Made by a program: the position numbers and the translations under genes | Source: Tanypteryx hageni | Lineage: Eukaryota > Arthropoda > Insecta > Odonata > Petaluridae | DNA: 64,000 bases | Direction: 5' to 3' | Assembly (NCBI GenBank): GCA_028673005.1 | Contig: CM054113.1 | Location: forward strand, 36,150,117-36,214,116 | Notes under the pieces: generated by a model | What the model was told of the DNA's origin: nothing | Databases searched by the model: none | Seen by the model: only the letters and a program-made list of their open reading frames with translations | Shown: piece by piece, positions 47,535-59,514 of the stretch | How the letters are laid out: each line of letters starts with the position of its first letter | Position numbering within the stretch: position 1 is the stretch's first letter

Positions 47535-47585
47535 CAAAAAACACGCAAGCTTATCGGGCCTATGCCCTTCTTCAGCAGTAGAGTA
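47535..47585 (-). ncRNA. Hammerhead-like core motif
   Basis: The minus strand reads CTGAAGA, then A, a perfect GGGC-ATAG-GCCC stem-loop, then GATAAG. A hammerhead core needs CTGANGA, stem II and GAAA; here the last box is GATA, a one-base loss. The right flank continues GCTTGCGTG. Such motifs mark Penelope-like elements. It is probably an inactive relic. Confidence 0.4.
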
Positions 47586-47600
47586 AAAAAAATTATATAT

Positions 47601-48188
47601 ATGGCATACAGACATTCTATAGACAAAATTTTATAAATTATTGCACATTTTGTGTGACAAAAATAGAAAAGCATAAACTTTGTATATTGTTAGAGTTGCC
47701 AGAAATTATTTAAAGAATATGTATATGCAATTTTTATGTTAATTGATATTATATTTGCATACTATGGAACATCTACTACATTAGAGTATGTATGGCATAC
47801 AGACATTCTATAGACAAAATTTTATAAATTATTGCACACTTTGTGTCACAAAATTCCAAAAATAAAATAATAAGATAAATAATCAGTTCTACAAATAAGA
47901 TTTCATTGAAAGTAAAACCTTGTCCTTTTTAATTTAGTCATATTGCCTATCTAAAATTAATGATATGTCCAGACATGATTTGTACATGAAAGAAAATCAA
48001 AACATTCAAATAAAATTATCACTTTTTATAAGTACATATTAAAGATACTGAAATACTCAAATGTAGTAGATGTTCTATAGTATGCAAATATAATACCAAT
48101 TAACATAAAAATAACAAATACATAATCTTTAAATAATTTCTGGCAACTCTAACAATAGACGAAGTTTATGCATTTCTATTTTTGTAAC
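47601..48188. repeat. Long inverted repeat with internal direct repeats
   Basis: Inverted arms of about 130 bp lie at 47659-47790 and 48051-48188. Direct repeats of about 60 bp (ATGGCATACAGACATTCTAT...) lie at 47601-47662 and 47792-47853. The arms carry matched phrases such as GTTAGAGTTGCCAGAAATTA and CATCTACTACATT. It is probably a foldback element or paired insertions. Confidence 0.75.
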
Positions 48189-48421
48189 TTCAGTAACTAT
48201 AGGATACATTTATTAAAAACAATTACATTTAATAAATATATAAGAAAAAATGGACATAATGGAAATGAAAAATTTGAACTTAGAAATTATAATGGTGTTG
48301 GGAAAATCTAATCCATAATGTAATAATGCATATTATTTGAATGTCTATAATCTGTATAATATTTTATTCCATTCAAATCCAAATTTTCTACATTAATACA
48401 TTCTGCATATTGAACATTCAC

Positions 48422-49252
48422 ACGGCTAAATCTTATTTTTCATCAACTAATTTCATTAAAGAGTTCGATTTATCGTTTTTAACATTTAATTTGCATTTCA
48501 TCAATCAGCGATATAAATATTTATACCTTATTCCATTCGTCCTTCAAGCTAGTATATTGATTTTCTCTGAAAGCATTTCATTTACAGAGCATCATATTTC
48601 ACTTTATTTTTTGGATCTTTAACTATATTCCCTAAAAGAAAATACCAATCGAAATATTATAATCTATTGAACTATAAATTTAACAATAAAGTATAAATTT
48701 TGATTTAAAATATTTGATGAAATTTGATGGATTTTAAATGAAGAGCAAAGAATGATTTTTACCTAGCAAATTTTTAAGATCTTGTCTCAAATTTGAATGG
48801 AAAACGAAATTATTGCTTAGCGAAAAGTTATTTTTACTAAAATGAACAATGCAAGCCTGAGAAAAGTCAGTTTATTCCCATGTACGCAACAATGAGTTGT
48901 TGCCATAATGACGGCAATGAACATGGACGCAGGACTGCAACGGGAACATGGATGCTGAATTGGAAATATTCCGATTTCCTCCTTACTGCGACATTTACTC
49001 AGATTATGACTTGCACATCAATTGGGTATTTATTTGGCGGACTGCTCTGAATATTTTAACATAACCACGGCCACCGTTTGAGAAAGAAACATACCTAAAG
49101 TTTTCACTGGAAAATGGAAACTTTTCGAAGGAGTCGTTATGTGACCGGGTGCGACGAGGAACGCCTTGATTCTAACGTAAACCCATTCTTAGTGTATTAC
49201 TCGTGTAGATGTACATACATCAACCATTTCACCGGTAAACCTGTACTAGCCA
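48422..49252 (+). repeat. Mosaic block alpha, copy 1
   Basis: Starts ACGGCTAAATCTTATTTTTC. Matching copies start at 53021 and 63583, and a part (48935-49252) recurs at 58630-58950. No convincing protein. Confidence 0.85.
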
Positions 49253-49433
49253 ACCGGACTCCGAGTCGATGAAGAGGTAGAGCTCGGCGGACTGATCGCC
49301 ATTGAACGAGTAGACAGCGAAAAACTGAAATAAACAGGAAACTTCAACGTGGCCGATCCGATGCTATGAAGGAATTAACTTGTGCAATCTAGGTGCCGTG
49401 AACCACCGGATCTTAATGTGAGTAGAAATATTT

Positions 49434-50912
49434 AAGCACGCCGTCCCTGTGTGAGGGGGAACGTTTCCACTGATAATTTCTCGGAGTCGTGATAGACTAT
49501 TAATTGAACCCTTTTATAAGATCGGGATTAAATTATCGGCTTAATTGCGTGATATCCGAACCGGAGGAACAATAAAATAAAATCATGCGATAAAGTTAAG
49601 GAACGTTTTTGAAGGAATCATCGCCGAACCGAGCCATGTATTTCCCAGCTATACTTAATTTTATTAAGCAGATAAAAAATAAATGCTATAATTTGATGTT
49701 CTACTATCATGGAGGAAATAATGATGTACTTAAACGGTTTTTGGGAACACTTCAAGAAGCTTCAGTCGGTCAAATATATCGAGGTCCTTTTTTGTTGGCG
49801 AGCTAGTTTTAGCGCACATTTAAAAGCGGAACTGAAGGTAGATTTCCACGAATATTCAATGATAATCCTCTTGGTTGAGGCAAGTGATCGAAGTGAAGCT
49901 ACGCGTGTATCACAAGTTAACCTTATGAATCCAATCATTGCAGACATTTCTGGAATCGTAGAAGATTCAGCCCCATGGTTTAGACTTGTTTACTACCTTA
50001 ACTTTTACGACCGCACCTCCTACGCGTGTTGCAATACTGTAACCTAGGCATATCCCAAAACAAATATCGCTGTTTTAATTGCACTCCTTCTCTCTTTCTC
50101 CCAAAAATGTGTACACGCGAGGAACTCTTATATGATAAAATCTTTTTTCCCAGAACCCTTAACCAGAGGCGAAATACCATTCGAACTTTAATGGTTTGAC
50201 ATAAATTTTATTTTTTATTTACCTGAATTTTCTTCTTCATAGTACGTACTCACCTCTCAAGAATTTTGTGTTTCTTTTGCGATATAAAATATAGCCATGG
50301 TTGGAGATGCATTTTCAAATTAAATAATACCGCATCATATAAAATAATAATATTTTACAAGATTTACGTATTTAACAATACACAAATACGAATCTTTTTT
50401 GGATAACATAAAAAATCATGCATTTAATGTACTAAAAATTATTTTAATAAGCGTCGAAATAAATCAGCTACTGCATATAGAGTGAATGATCTCTCAGATA
50501 GATAAGTATTTGAAAAGAGGCATGAGAAATTTCTATGTGCGAATGGAAATTTCAACATATTCATTCTCAAGACTACGCCAAAATTGCCAAATTTCCATTT
50601 CTATGAACTTAGTTTGTTACGTGAAATCAGTTGAGATATCAATTACCAGTTCCTTCTCTTTCAGTGATAATCCTCACGTAGGTACAAATGATTAAACCAA
50701 AGGAAATTCAACACTTCGTCCTGAAGTGGAAAATACTCGCTAATTGTCGGACACCTTTCAGACTAGTGTCATATAGAAGGTTGACATATTCGCCAAAAGA
50801 AATATTAACGGTAAAAATGAAAATGTTGAGACTCGGATATCACTCGAGACTACTTTTGCCACACACTCACCGCAAATGTAGAGTTTTGAAATAGGCGATT
50901 TATGTTAATATG
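49434..50912 (+). repeat. Mosaic block beta, copy 1
   Basis: Starts AAGCACGCCGTCCCTGTG and matches 54308-55833 with scattered substitutions and small indels. Open frames inside are shared only because the DNA is shared. Confidence 0.88.
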
Positions 50913-50936
50913 AAATATGAAATATGAAACTTTAAC

Positions 50937-51300
50937 CTCAGGATGTATCGTTTGCATTTTACATCGGATTTATCCCCACCTAATTTGCAGCTCATCACCA
51001 ACTGTGCTACTATCACCAGTTCGTCCCATTGGGTTTTTTGCATAAAACTATATGTGACTGCATTTACAGTTTAACTGTTTTTAATTTCCTTGTTTTATTC
51101 TTTTTCAACAGAGATTTATTTAAAAATTCAGGTCTCAAGCCAAACATCCATACTAGGGAGGTAGTAGCAGATAATTATTAGCGTAACGGTAAGCGAAGAT
51201 AATTTGGCAAATTTGTGGAATTATGTTTAGATTTTAATATATCTATATACGCAAATTCCTTCCAACTTTAACCACTATTTATTCATAGTTTTAAGGAAAA
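50937..51300 (+). repeat. Mosaic block gamma, copy 1
   Basis: Starts CTCAGGATGTATCG; related copies are at 53968-54245 and 56321-56700. Contains TTCTTTTTCAACAG, an acceptor-like sequence kept in all three. Confidence 0.8.
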
Positions 51301-51304
51301 ATTT

Positions 51305-53020
51305 AACTACTCATCAGGATATTGTCGAGGTGTCTTTTAGGGAGATGGTGGCGGTAAAATATATGTCGGCAGCCCTGGCGTCGGTGTAATAAGTGGAGGA
51401 GGCGGATGTGGTCAATGTGGAAAATTACGCTCGACACAAACATGCTGCACGTTTGTAAAGTATAATGATAATTACACCCATCTTCCGTTCTTATGTGAAT
51501 GCAAATTTCCATCTTATCATTAAAAAAATCACACAGTTATATTCACAGAACCGATACTTATTTTTCATCTTCAAGTTTGTCGAAAAAAAGACGCATATTC
51601 GTTCGCAAGATTGGCGTTGGTGTCATTTGTGGTGGGTGTGGCAACTTCCGCACAGGGGATTCAGAACTAAATGCGTCCGTGGCTGAGGCGGTTTTCGTGG
51701 TGTTGGTGATGGTGTTGGAGATGTCCAAAAACGCCCGAAGAAAAAATAAAGACGGTTAGCCATGTATTATGCTATTTAATCTGATAATCGTAATTTATGT
51801 GATAGTTATTTCCCATAATATTATACGTACATATATTTTATTAATTATTATTTTTATTATAAGAACCAATATTTATAATCCTTCTCCTACTTTACCGATT
51901 CGTTTATACGTCTTCGTCTTTTGATGAGATGGCTTTTTCCCTTACAAGCGAACACCGTCACGGCCAACATATCTTAACCTAAAACTAATGTTCGGATCAA
52001 CGTAACATATGTCGTGTTTACTGCAAAATATATTTATTCCTTCATTGACGTGATCCAATTTTTTTATTTGTCACTTCTCCTCGTACAACGATTGCGCTAA
52101 ATACGATATTACCAAGTCTACATTTCCATTATTGCACAGGTGTAAATGCCACATAATAATCCGAACACATGATCGTCGATTTTCGCCCCTCTACATCTGT
52201 TGTTCTGACTTGATAGCATCAAAACTTGCTTCGTTCGATCCTCGTCTATATCTTCTAATTTCATTCTAACACATCCAATATTTTCCCATTGAAATATTTT
52301 ATTTCCGGACTTTCTTCCTGCTGCAATCAGGTAATAATCTCAACCAACATTATTCCCAAGAGATTTTTTTCCACTTCACACTTATGACTTGTTTACGGAG
52401 GATGGCCAGAATTTCCTCTAGTTCGCCTCTTAAGAAACTATTTCACAGTTACCATTATTATTGTCTTTCACTCCTAAATCAGATTGCAACCCATGTAAGT
52501 CGTCTAGAGACGCAATACACTTACGATCTTCGGATTATATTTAGGCCTCTCAGTAATTAAAAATACATTCACATCAGATCTCCTCCCAGCACGTTCATTA
52601 AAGATTTATTTCCTAATAGGTTAAGGAAAAAACAAGACGGCTTTAGTTTTTTTTAATCCACGAAATTCATTCTTCAAGGTATACAAATTGTCTCATAAAT
52701 TTCCTCTTTATTTTGGTGAATATGCAATATCGCCATCATTGAAAAATACGGAACCTTAAACAAAACACGCCTCCTACATTCTCATCGTTTTCTGCCCGAG
52801 TAGAAAAATTTTCGTGAAAGTCACAACATTCTATAATCCGAAGGTATCACCTTGTCACAAGCGTCGTTTTCCCGAATGATTTCTTGTTCTTCGATAAATT
52901 TCCTATCACACTTCATACTTTCGCCGAAATCGTCTCAATTTCTCACCTCAATTTCATGCTCGCAACACTTACTACCGGCGAGTCCGTGAGATTGGCAAGC
53001 CGAGATTTACGCCACAGCCG
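51305..53020 (+). repeat. Mosaic block delta, copy 1 (empty TTAA site)
   Basis: Nearly identical to 59515-60770 at a constant offset of 8210 bases, and related to 57520-58629. At 52549-52560 the sequence CAGTAATTAAAAATAC is uninterrupted; in the other copy an element is inserted at this TTAA. Confidence 0.9.
51341..51523 (+). other. Cys-rich open frame, delta copy 1
   Basis: After an acceptor-like GTCTTTTAG, 60 codons run to TAA. Gly-rich at first (GDGGGKIYVG), then six Cys in the pattern C-x2-C-x8-C-C-x15-C-x-C, a spacing that looks like a small disulfide-bonded domain. No start codon, signal peptide or upstream exon is identified, and the minus strand is open too. Function unknown; it may be chance. 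Confidence 0.25.
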
Positions 53021-53813
53021 ACGGCTAAATCTTATTTTTCATCAACTAATGTCATTAAAGACTTTGATTTATAGTTTTTAACATATAATTTGCATTTCAT
53101 CATTCAGAGATATAAATATTTATACCTTATTCTATTCGTCCTTCAATCTAGTATATTGGTTTTCTTTGAAAGCATTTCATTTTCAGAGCTTCATTTTTCA
53201 CTTTATTTTTTGTATCTTTAACTATATTCCGTAAAAGAAAATACCATTCGAAATATTATAATCTATTGAACTATAAATTTATCAAATAACGTATAAATTT
53301 TGTTTTAAATTATTTGATGAAATTTGATGGATTTCAAATGAATAGCAAAGAATGATTTTTACCTAGCAAATTTTTAAGATCATGTCTCCAATTTGAATGG
53401 AAAAAAAATTAATGCTTAGCGAAAATTTAATTTCACTAAAATGAATAATGCAAAGCTGAGAAAAGTCAGTTTATTCTCATGTACGCAACAATGAGTTGTT
53501 GCCATAATGACGGCAATGAACATGGACGCAGGACTGCAACCGGAACATGGATGCTGAGTTTGAAATGTTCCGATTTTCCCCTTACTACGAAATTTACTCA
53601 GATAATGACAGGCACATCATTTCATTTGGGTATTTATTCGGCGGACTGCTCTGAATATTTTAACATAACCACGGCCACCGTTAGAGACAGAAACATCCCT
53701 AAAGTGTCCTCTGGAAAATGGAAACTTTACAAAGGCGCCATTATGTGACCGGGTGCGACGAGGAACGCCTTGATTATAACGGAAACCCATTCTAAATGTA
53801 ATACTAGTGCAGT
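53021..53813 (+). repeat. Mosaic block alpha, copy 2
   Basis: Follows delta copy 1 directly; the same junction (GCCACAGC.. ACGGCTAAATC) recurs at 63575-63590. Confidence 0.85.
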
Positions 53814-53960
53814 TCTTGTGGAATGCGTCTCGTTGCAAGTGCATCACGAAGGAGACAACAGTGGTTTCACTTCACATATTGAGCTAAAAACTTTATACAT
53901 GCCGGAACACATGCTATTTTGCCAAACACTGCCTTAGCTCCGTCAGTGCTAATAATGAAA
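53814..53960 (-). pseudogene. ZBED-type hAT fragment, second copy
   Basis: Homologous at the DNA level to 56165-56305; on the minus strand it covers the end of the small transposase piece described there. Too damaged to read alone. Confidence 0.5.
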
Positions 53961-53967
53961 CATTAAT

Positions 53968-54243
53968 CTCAGGATGTATCGCTTTCATTTTACATCGGAT
54001 TTATCCCCACCTAATTTGCAGCTCATCACCAACTGTGCTACTTTCACCAGTTCGTCCCATTGGGATTTTTGCATAAAACTAGATGTGATTGCAGTCGCAG
54101 GTTAACTGTTTTTAATTTCCTTGTTTTATTCTTTTTCAACAGAGATCTATTTAAAAATTCAGGTCTCAAGCCAAAGATCCAAACTAGGGAGGTAGTATCA
54201 GGTAATTATTAGCGTAAAGATAAGCGAAGATAAATTTGTAGAA

Positions 54244-54244
<1 letters not shown>
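53968..54244 (+). repeat. Mosaic block gamma, copy 2 (truncated)
   Basis: Matches 50937-51220 and ends at the (TA)n run. Confidence 0.8.

Positions 54245-54304
<60 letters not shown>
54245..54304. repeat. (TA)n microsatellite at a block junction
   Basis: About 30 TA units lie exactly between a truncated gamma and beta copy 2. Confidence 0.95.
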
Positions 54305-54305
<1 letters not shown>

Positions 54306-54307
54306 CC

Positions 54308-55833
54308 AAGCACGCCGTCCCTGTGAGAGGGGGAACGTTTCCACTAATAATTTCTCGGACTCGTGGTTGGTATACATATCAGAGGAGCGATATTACGAAT
54401 ATCGAGTACTAAATTGAACCCTTTTATAAGATCGGGATTAAATTATCGGTTTAAATGCGTGATATCCGAACCGGAGGAACAATAAAATAAAATCATGCGA
54501 TAAAGTTAAGGAACGTTTTTGAAGGAATCACCGCCGAACCGAGCCATGTATTTCCCAGCTATACTTAATTTTATTACGCAGATAAAAAATAAATGCTATA
54601 ATTTGATGTTCCACTATCATGGAGGAAATAATGATGTACTTAAACGGTTTTTGGGAACACTTCAAGAAGCTTCAGTCGGTCAAATATATCGAGGTCCTTT
54701 TTTATTGGCGAGCTAGTTTTAGCGCACATTTAAAAGCGGAACTGAAGGTAGATTTCCACGAATATTCAATGATAATCCTCTTAGTTGAGGCAAGTGATCG
54801 AAGTGAAGCTACGCGTGCATCAAAAGCTAATCTTATGAATCCAATCATTGCAGACATTTCTGGAAACGTAGAAGATTCAGCCCCATGGTTGTGACTTGTT
54901 TACTTTCTTATATTTTACGACCGCACCTCCTACGCGTGTTGCAATACTGTAACCTAGGCATATCCCAAAACAAATGTCGCTGTTTTAATTGCACTCCTTC
55001 TCTCTTTCTCCCAAAAATGTGTACACGCGAGGAACTCTTACATGATAAAATCTTTTTTCCCAGAACCCTTAACCAGAGGCGAAATACCATTCGAACTTTA
55101 ATGGTTTGACATAAATTTTATTTTTTATTTACCTGAATTTTCTTCTTCATAGTACGTACTCACCTCTCAAGAATTTTGTGTTTCTTTTGCGATATAAAAT
55201 ATAGCCATGGTTGGAGATGCATTTTCAAATTAAATAATACCGCATCATATAAAATAATAATATTTTACAAGATTTACGTATTTAACAATACAAAAATACA
55301 AATCTTTTTTGGATAACATAAAAAATCATGTATTTAATGTACTAAAAATTATTTTAATAAGCGTCGAAATAAATTAGCTACTGCATATAGAGAGAATGAT
55401 CTCTCAGATAGTTAAGTATTTGCAAGAGCCATGAGAAATTTCTATGTGCGAATGGAAATTTCAACATATTCTTTCTCAATACCGCCAAAAATGCAAAATT
55501 TCCACTTCTATGAACTTAATTTGGTACATGAAATCAGTTGAGATATCAATTACCAGTTCCTTCTCTTTCAGTGATAGTCCTCAAGTAGGTAAAAATGATT
55601 ATACCAAAGGATTGTGAAACCAATTCAACGCTTCGTCCTGAAGTGGAAAATACTCTCTAATTGTCGGACACCTTTCAGACAAGTGTCATATAGATGTTGA
55701 CACATTCGTCGAAAGATATATTAATGGTAAAAAGGATAATGTTGAGACTCGGATATCACTCGAGACTACTTTTGCCACACACTCACCGAAAATGTAGAGT
55801 TTTTAAATAGGCGATTTATTTTACTATGAAAGT
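54308..55833 (+). repeat. Mosaic block beta, copy 2
   Basis: Matches 49434-50912, with an extra ~45 bases near 54365-54410. Confidence 0.88.
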
Positions 55834-55839
55834 CGAAAA

Positions 55840-56078
55840 TATCCGCATCAACACATCGAAAGTGAAATGATTATTTATTTAAGGTAAGTAAAAATATCTG
55901 ACAAGTACGCCATCTGTTCTTTCAAACCCCCCCCCCCCCATTTAATTTTTCTAATGGCTTTTTGGATAAAAATATGCATCATCCCGTTTCCTTATTCGTA
56001 AAATCGAGGCAAAAATTTTAAGCACGATTGTCATCGCACCTGTGACTGTAACGTTTTATAAAAACTTCTCATCTCTTC
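55840..56078. other. Junction sequence with poly(C) run
   Basis: Contains a run of 14 C at about 55926-55939. No gene is seen. Confidence 0.5.
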
Positions 56079-56305
56079 TCACAACAAAGTGAAAATCCGA
56101 GTGTTAAGTGTATATTGTTTTATAAAATTTACTACTCTGACAACCTCGTTTGTTATGTCTTTCAGTTCTTGTGGCATGCGTCTCTTTGCAAGTGCATCAC
56201 GAAGAAGACAACAGTGGTTACAGTTCACATATCGAGCTAAATATTTTATACTTGCCGGAACACCTGCTATTTTGCCAAACACTGCCTTAGCTCCGCCAGT
56301 GCTAA
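56079..56305 (-). pseudogene. ZBED-type hAT transposase fragment
   Basis: The minus strand reads GGAKAVFGKIAGV, NCNHCCLLRDALAKRRM, then KDITNEVVRVVNFIKQYTLN and RIFTLL. This is the conserved mid-region of ZBED5/SCAND3-like hAT transposases, where a His-Cys-Arg block precedes VVNFIK and the LFxxLCEEM motif. The Cys codon expected after LL is TGA; EEM follows in the same frame, so a single base change made a stop. Other parts are not readable. Confidence 0.75.
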
Positions 56306-56320
56306 TAATGAAACATGAAT

Positions 56321-56700
56321 CTCAGGATGTATCGCTTTCATTTTATATTGGATTTATCCCCACCTAGCCTGCAGCTCATCACCAACTGTGCTACTTTCAC
56401 CAGTTCGTCCCATTGGGATTTTTGCATAAAAATAGATGTGACTGCAGTTGCAGTTTAACTGTTTTTAATTTCCTTGTTTTATTCTTTTTCAACAGAGATC
56501 TATTTAAAAATTCAGGTCTCAAGCCAAACATCCATACTAGGGAGGTAGTAGCAGATAATTATTAGCGTAACGGTAGGCGAAGATAATTTGGCAAATTTGT
56601 AGAAGTATATTTAGATTTTAATATATCTATATACCCAAATTCCTTCCTTCTTTAAACACTATTTATCCATCGTTATAAGGAAAAATTTAACTACTCATTT
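56321..56700 (+). repeat. Mosaic block gamma, copy 3
   Basis: Matches 50937-51300, extending to ACTACTCAT. Confidence 0.8.
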
Positions 56701-56956
56701 TTAGTCATTCCTCAAGAAGACGGGCGATAAACTTCGCTTTTGAAAAGAGAGCTGAAACGCTTTCTATGAAATTTGAGTATTTTCCAGCACGTAGCGAGTA
56801 CCTACACGACCTCAAGTCGGTAGATGTTATTTTATAAAATTTGCATATGTAATCAGCAGAGGGATAAGATTTAAACTTCACGAAGTTGGAAGAATTCAGT
56901 AACAAAGATTATACGAATCCGCGGAAACATCATCTCTCTTCCGCAATAAGGTGAAA
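56701..56956. other. Junction sequence, nothing recognised
   Basis: A 66-codon minus-strand frame here (56705-56905) shows no known motif. Confidence 0.4.
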
Positions 56957-57480
56957 TCGATGGTGATTATCTGTGTTCTAAGGAATTAAAAATGGGATGT
57001 GATTTTCCTTCCTTGGTCTAACAGGAAATTGAGGATATTTTCATTGCAGCTTCAGGAAGAATACGAATATATGCTCAAGAGTAACATTATGCATTATTAA
57101 AAAAACGTCTATGTGATACCGCAGGGGAAAAATATTCCCACAAAGTCTGAATTAGAAATCAACAGCCTTCAATAATAATAGATCATGGATTGCTGAATAG
57201 ATTATAGAGGTGGAAACTTCTCATCATTTTTCGCCTACGAAATGTTCGTTGCATGATTGAAGAGGTAAAAAGTATATTTATCACTTAACCTATAACTCGT
57301 AATTATGTGGTATTGCGAAGTAATATGTGGTAAATAGTGTCTACAATCCAAATAATTATTTTAATCCTATACTAAGGATCATATCAAAATTATGCCTTAA
57401 ATTAAATAACTGATACTAGTACATAATTCAATTTAAATCACGCCAGCACTTTAAAAGAACAAAGTTAGGAAAGACGTACA
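56957..57480 (+). repeat. Mosaic block epsilon, copy 1
   Basis: Starts ATCGATGGTGATTATCTG and matches 58953-59490; contiguous with a delta copy in both cases. Confidence 0.85.
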
Positions 57481-57519
57481 AACGAGGGAGGAGACTGCCT
57501 CATAATTCTCAAAGCTCTA

Positions 57520-58629
57520 GCTGCGTCCGTGGATGAGGCTTTTGTCGTGGTGTATTTTAGGGAGATGGTATTGGTAATGTATATGTCGGCAGCCCTGGCG
57601 TCGGTGTAAGAAGTGGAGGAGGCGGATGTGGACAAGGTGGACAAATACGCTCGACACATACGTACTGCACGTTTGTAAATTATAATGATATTTACACCCA
57701 ACTTCCGTTCTTATTTAAATGCGAATTTCCATCTTATCATACAAAAAATTACACAGTTATATTCACAGAACCGATACTTATTTTTCATCTTCAAGTTTGT
57801 CGAAAAAAAACGCATATTCGTTCGCAAGATTGGCGTTGATGACATTTGTGGTGAGGGTGGCAACTACCGCGACAGGGGATTCTGAACTAAAGGCGTCCGT
57901 GGCTCAGGCGGTTTTCGTGGTGTTGGTGATGGTGTTGGAGATGTCCAAAAACGCCCGAAGAAAAAATAAAGACGGTTAGCCATGTATTATGCTATTTAAT
58001 ATGATAGTCGTAATTTATGTAATAGTTATTTCCCATATTATTATACGTACATATATTTTATTAATTATTATTTTTATTATATGATCCAATATTTATAATT
58101 CTTCTCCAACTTTACCGATAAAAATTCGTTGTGTTTTGATGAGATGGCTTTTTCCCTTACATGCGAACACCGAAACGGCCAACATATCTTACACCTAAAA
58201 CTAATGTTCGGATCAACGTAACAAATGTCGTGTATACTGCAAAATATATTTATTCCTTCATTGACGTGATCCAATTTTTTTATTTGCCACTTCTCCTCGT
58301 ACAACGATTGCGCAAAATACGATATTACCAAGTCTACATTTCCATTATTGCACAGGTGCAAATGCCACATAATAATCCGAACACATGATCGTCGATTTTC
58401 GCCCCTCTACATCTCTTGTTCTGACTTTATAGCATCAAAACTTGCTTCGTTCGATCCTCGTCTATTGTTTCTATTTTATTTCTAACACCTCAAATATTTT
58501 ACCCTTCAAATATTTAATTCCGGACTTTGTTCATGCTACTATCAGGTAAGAATCTCAGCCAACATTATTCCCAAGAGATTTTTTCCCACTTCACACTTAT
58601 GACTTGTTTACGGAGTATTGCCAAACCTG
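57520..58629 (+). repeat. Mosaic block delta, copy 2 (divergent)
   Basis: Clearly homologous to delta copies 1 and 3 but with many substitutions. The Cys-rich frame (57561 on) keeps only three of six Cys and lacks the TAA, running on to about 57838. A 97-codon minus-strand frame (58077-58370) is open here but stopped in the other copies. Confidence 0.85.
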
Positions 58630-58950
58630 AGACTGCAACGGGAACATGGATGCTGAGTTTGAAATATTCCGATTTCCTCCTTACTGCGACATTTACTCAG
58701 ATTATGACTTGCACATCAATTGGGTATTTATTTGGCGCACTGCTCTGAATATTTTAACATAACCACGGCCACCGTTTGAGAAAGAAACATACCTTAAGTT
58801 TTCACTGGAAAATGGAAACTTTTCGAAGGAGTCGTTATGTGACCGGGTGCGACGAGGAACGCCTTGATTCTAACGGAAACCCATTCTAAGTGTAATACTC
58901 GCGTAGATGTACATACATCACCCATTTCAGCGGTAAACCTGTACTAGCCA
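58630..58950 (+). repeat. Mosaic block alpha, partial copy
   Basis: Matches 48935-49252. Confidence 0.85.
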
Positions 58951-58952
58951 AG

Positions 58953-59490
58953 GTCGATGGTGATTACCTGTGTTCTATGGAATTAAAAATGAAATGTTAT
59001 TTTCCTTTTTTGTTCAAACAGGAAATTGAGGAAATTTTAATTGCAGCGGCAGGAAGAATACGAGTATATGCTCAAGAGTAACTTTATGCAGTAATCAACA
59101 AGACGTCGATGTGATACCTCAAGGGAAAAATATTCCCACAAAATCTGAATAACAGCCTTCAATAATTATTGAGCAAGGATTGCTGAAAACATTATAGAGT
59201 TGGAAACTTCTCATCTTTTTTCGTCTACGGAATGTTCGCTGCATGTTGGAAGAGGTAAAAATATATTTATCACTGAACCTATAACTCGTAATTATGTGGT
59301 ATTGCGAAGTAATATGTGGTAAATAGTTTCTCCAATCCAAATAATTATTTTAATCCATACACTAAGGATCATATCAAAATTATGCCTTAAATTAAATAAC
59401 TGATACTAGTACCTAATTCAATTTAAATCACGCCAGCAATTTGACAGAACATAGTTAGGAGAGACGGACAAACATGGGAGGAGACCTCCT
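58953..59490 (+). repeat. Mosaic block epsilon, copy 2
   Basis: Matches 56957-57480; with the next delta copy it forms a tandem repeat of period about 1996. Confidence 0.85.
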
Positions 59491-59514
59491 CATAAGGCTC
59501 TGCGCTCTAGCTGC

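Noticed and set aside
49609..50047. Frames conserved between 49609-50047 and 54519-54894
   Set aside because: Conserved only because the beta blocks are homologous; no domain, and substitutions do not spare any frame.
51110..51170. Mini-exon between TTTTTCAACAG and GTAGTA in gamma
   Set aside because: Open in one frame for 16 codons only, with no partner exon; chance is likely.
58077..58370. 97-codon minus-strand frame with a CKIC motif
   Set aside because: Cys/His spacing does not fit a C2H2 finger, and delta copies 1 and 3 have stops in it.
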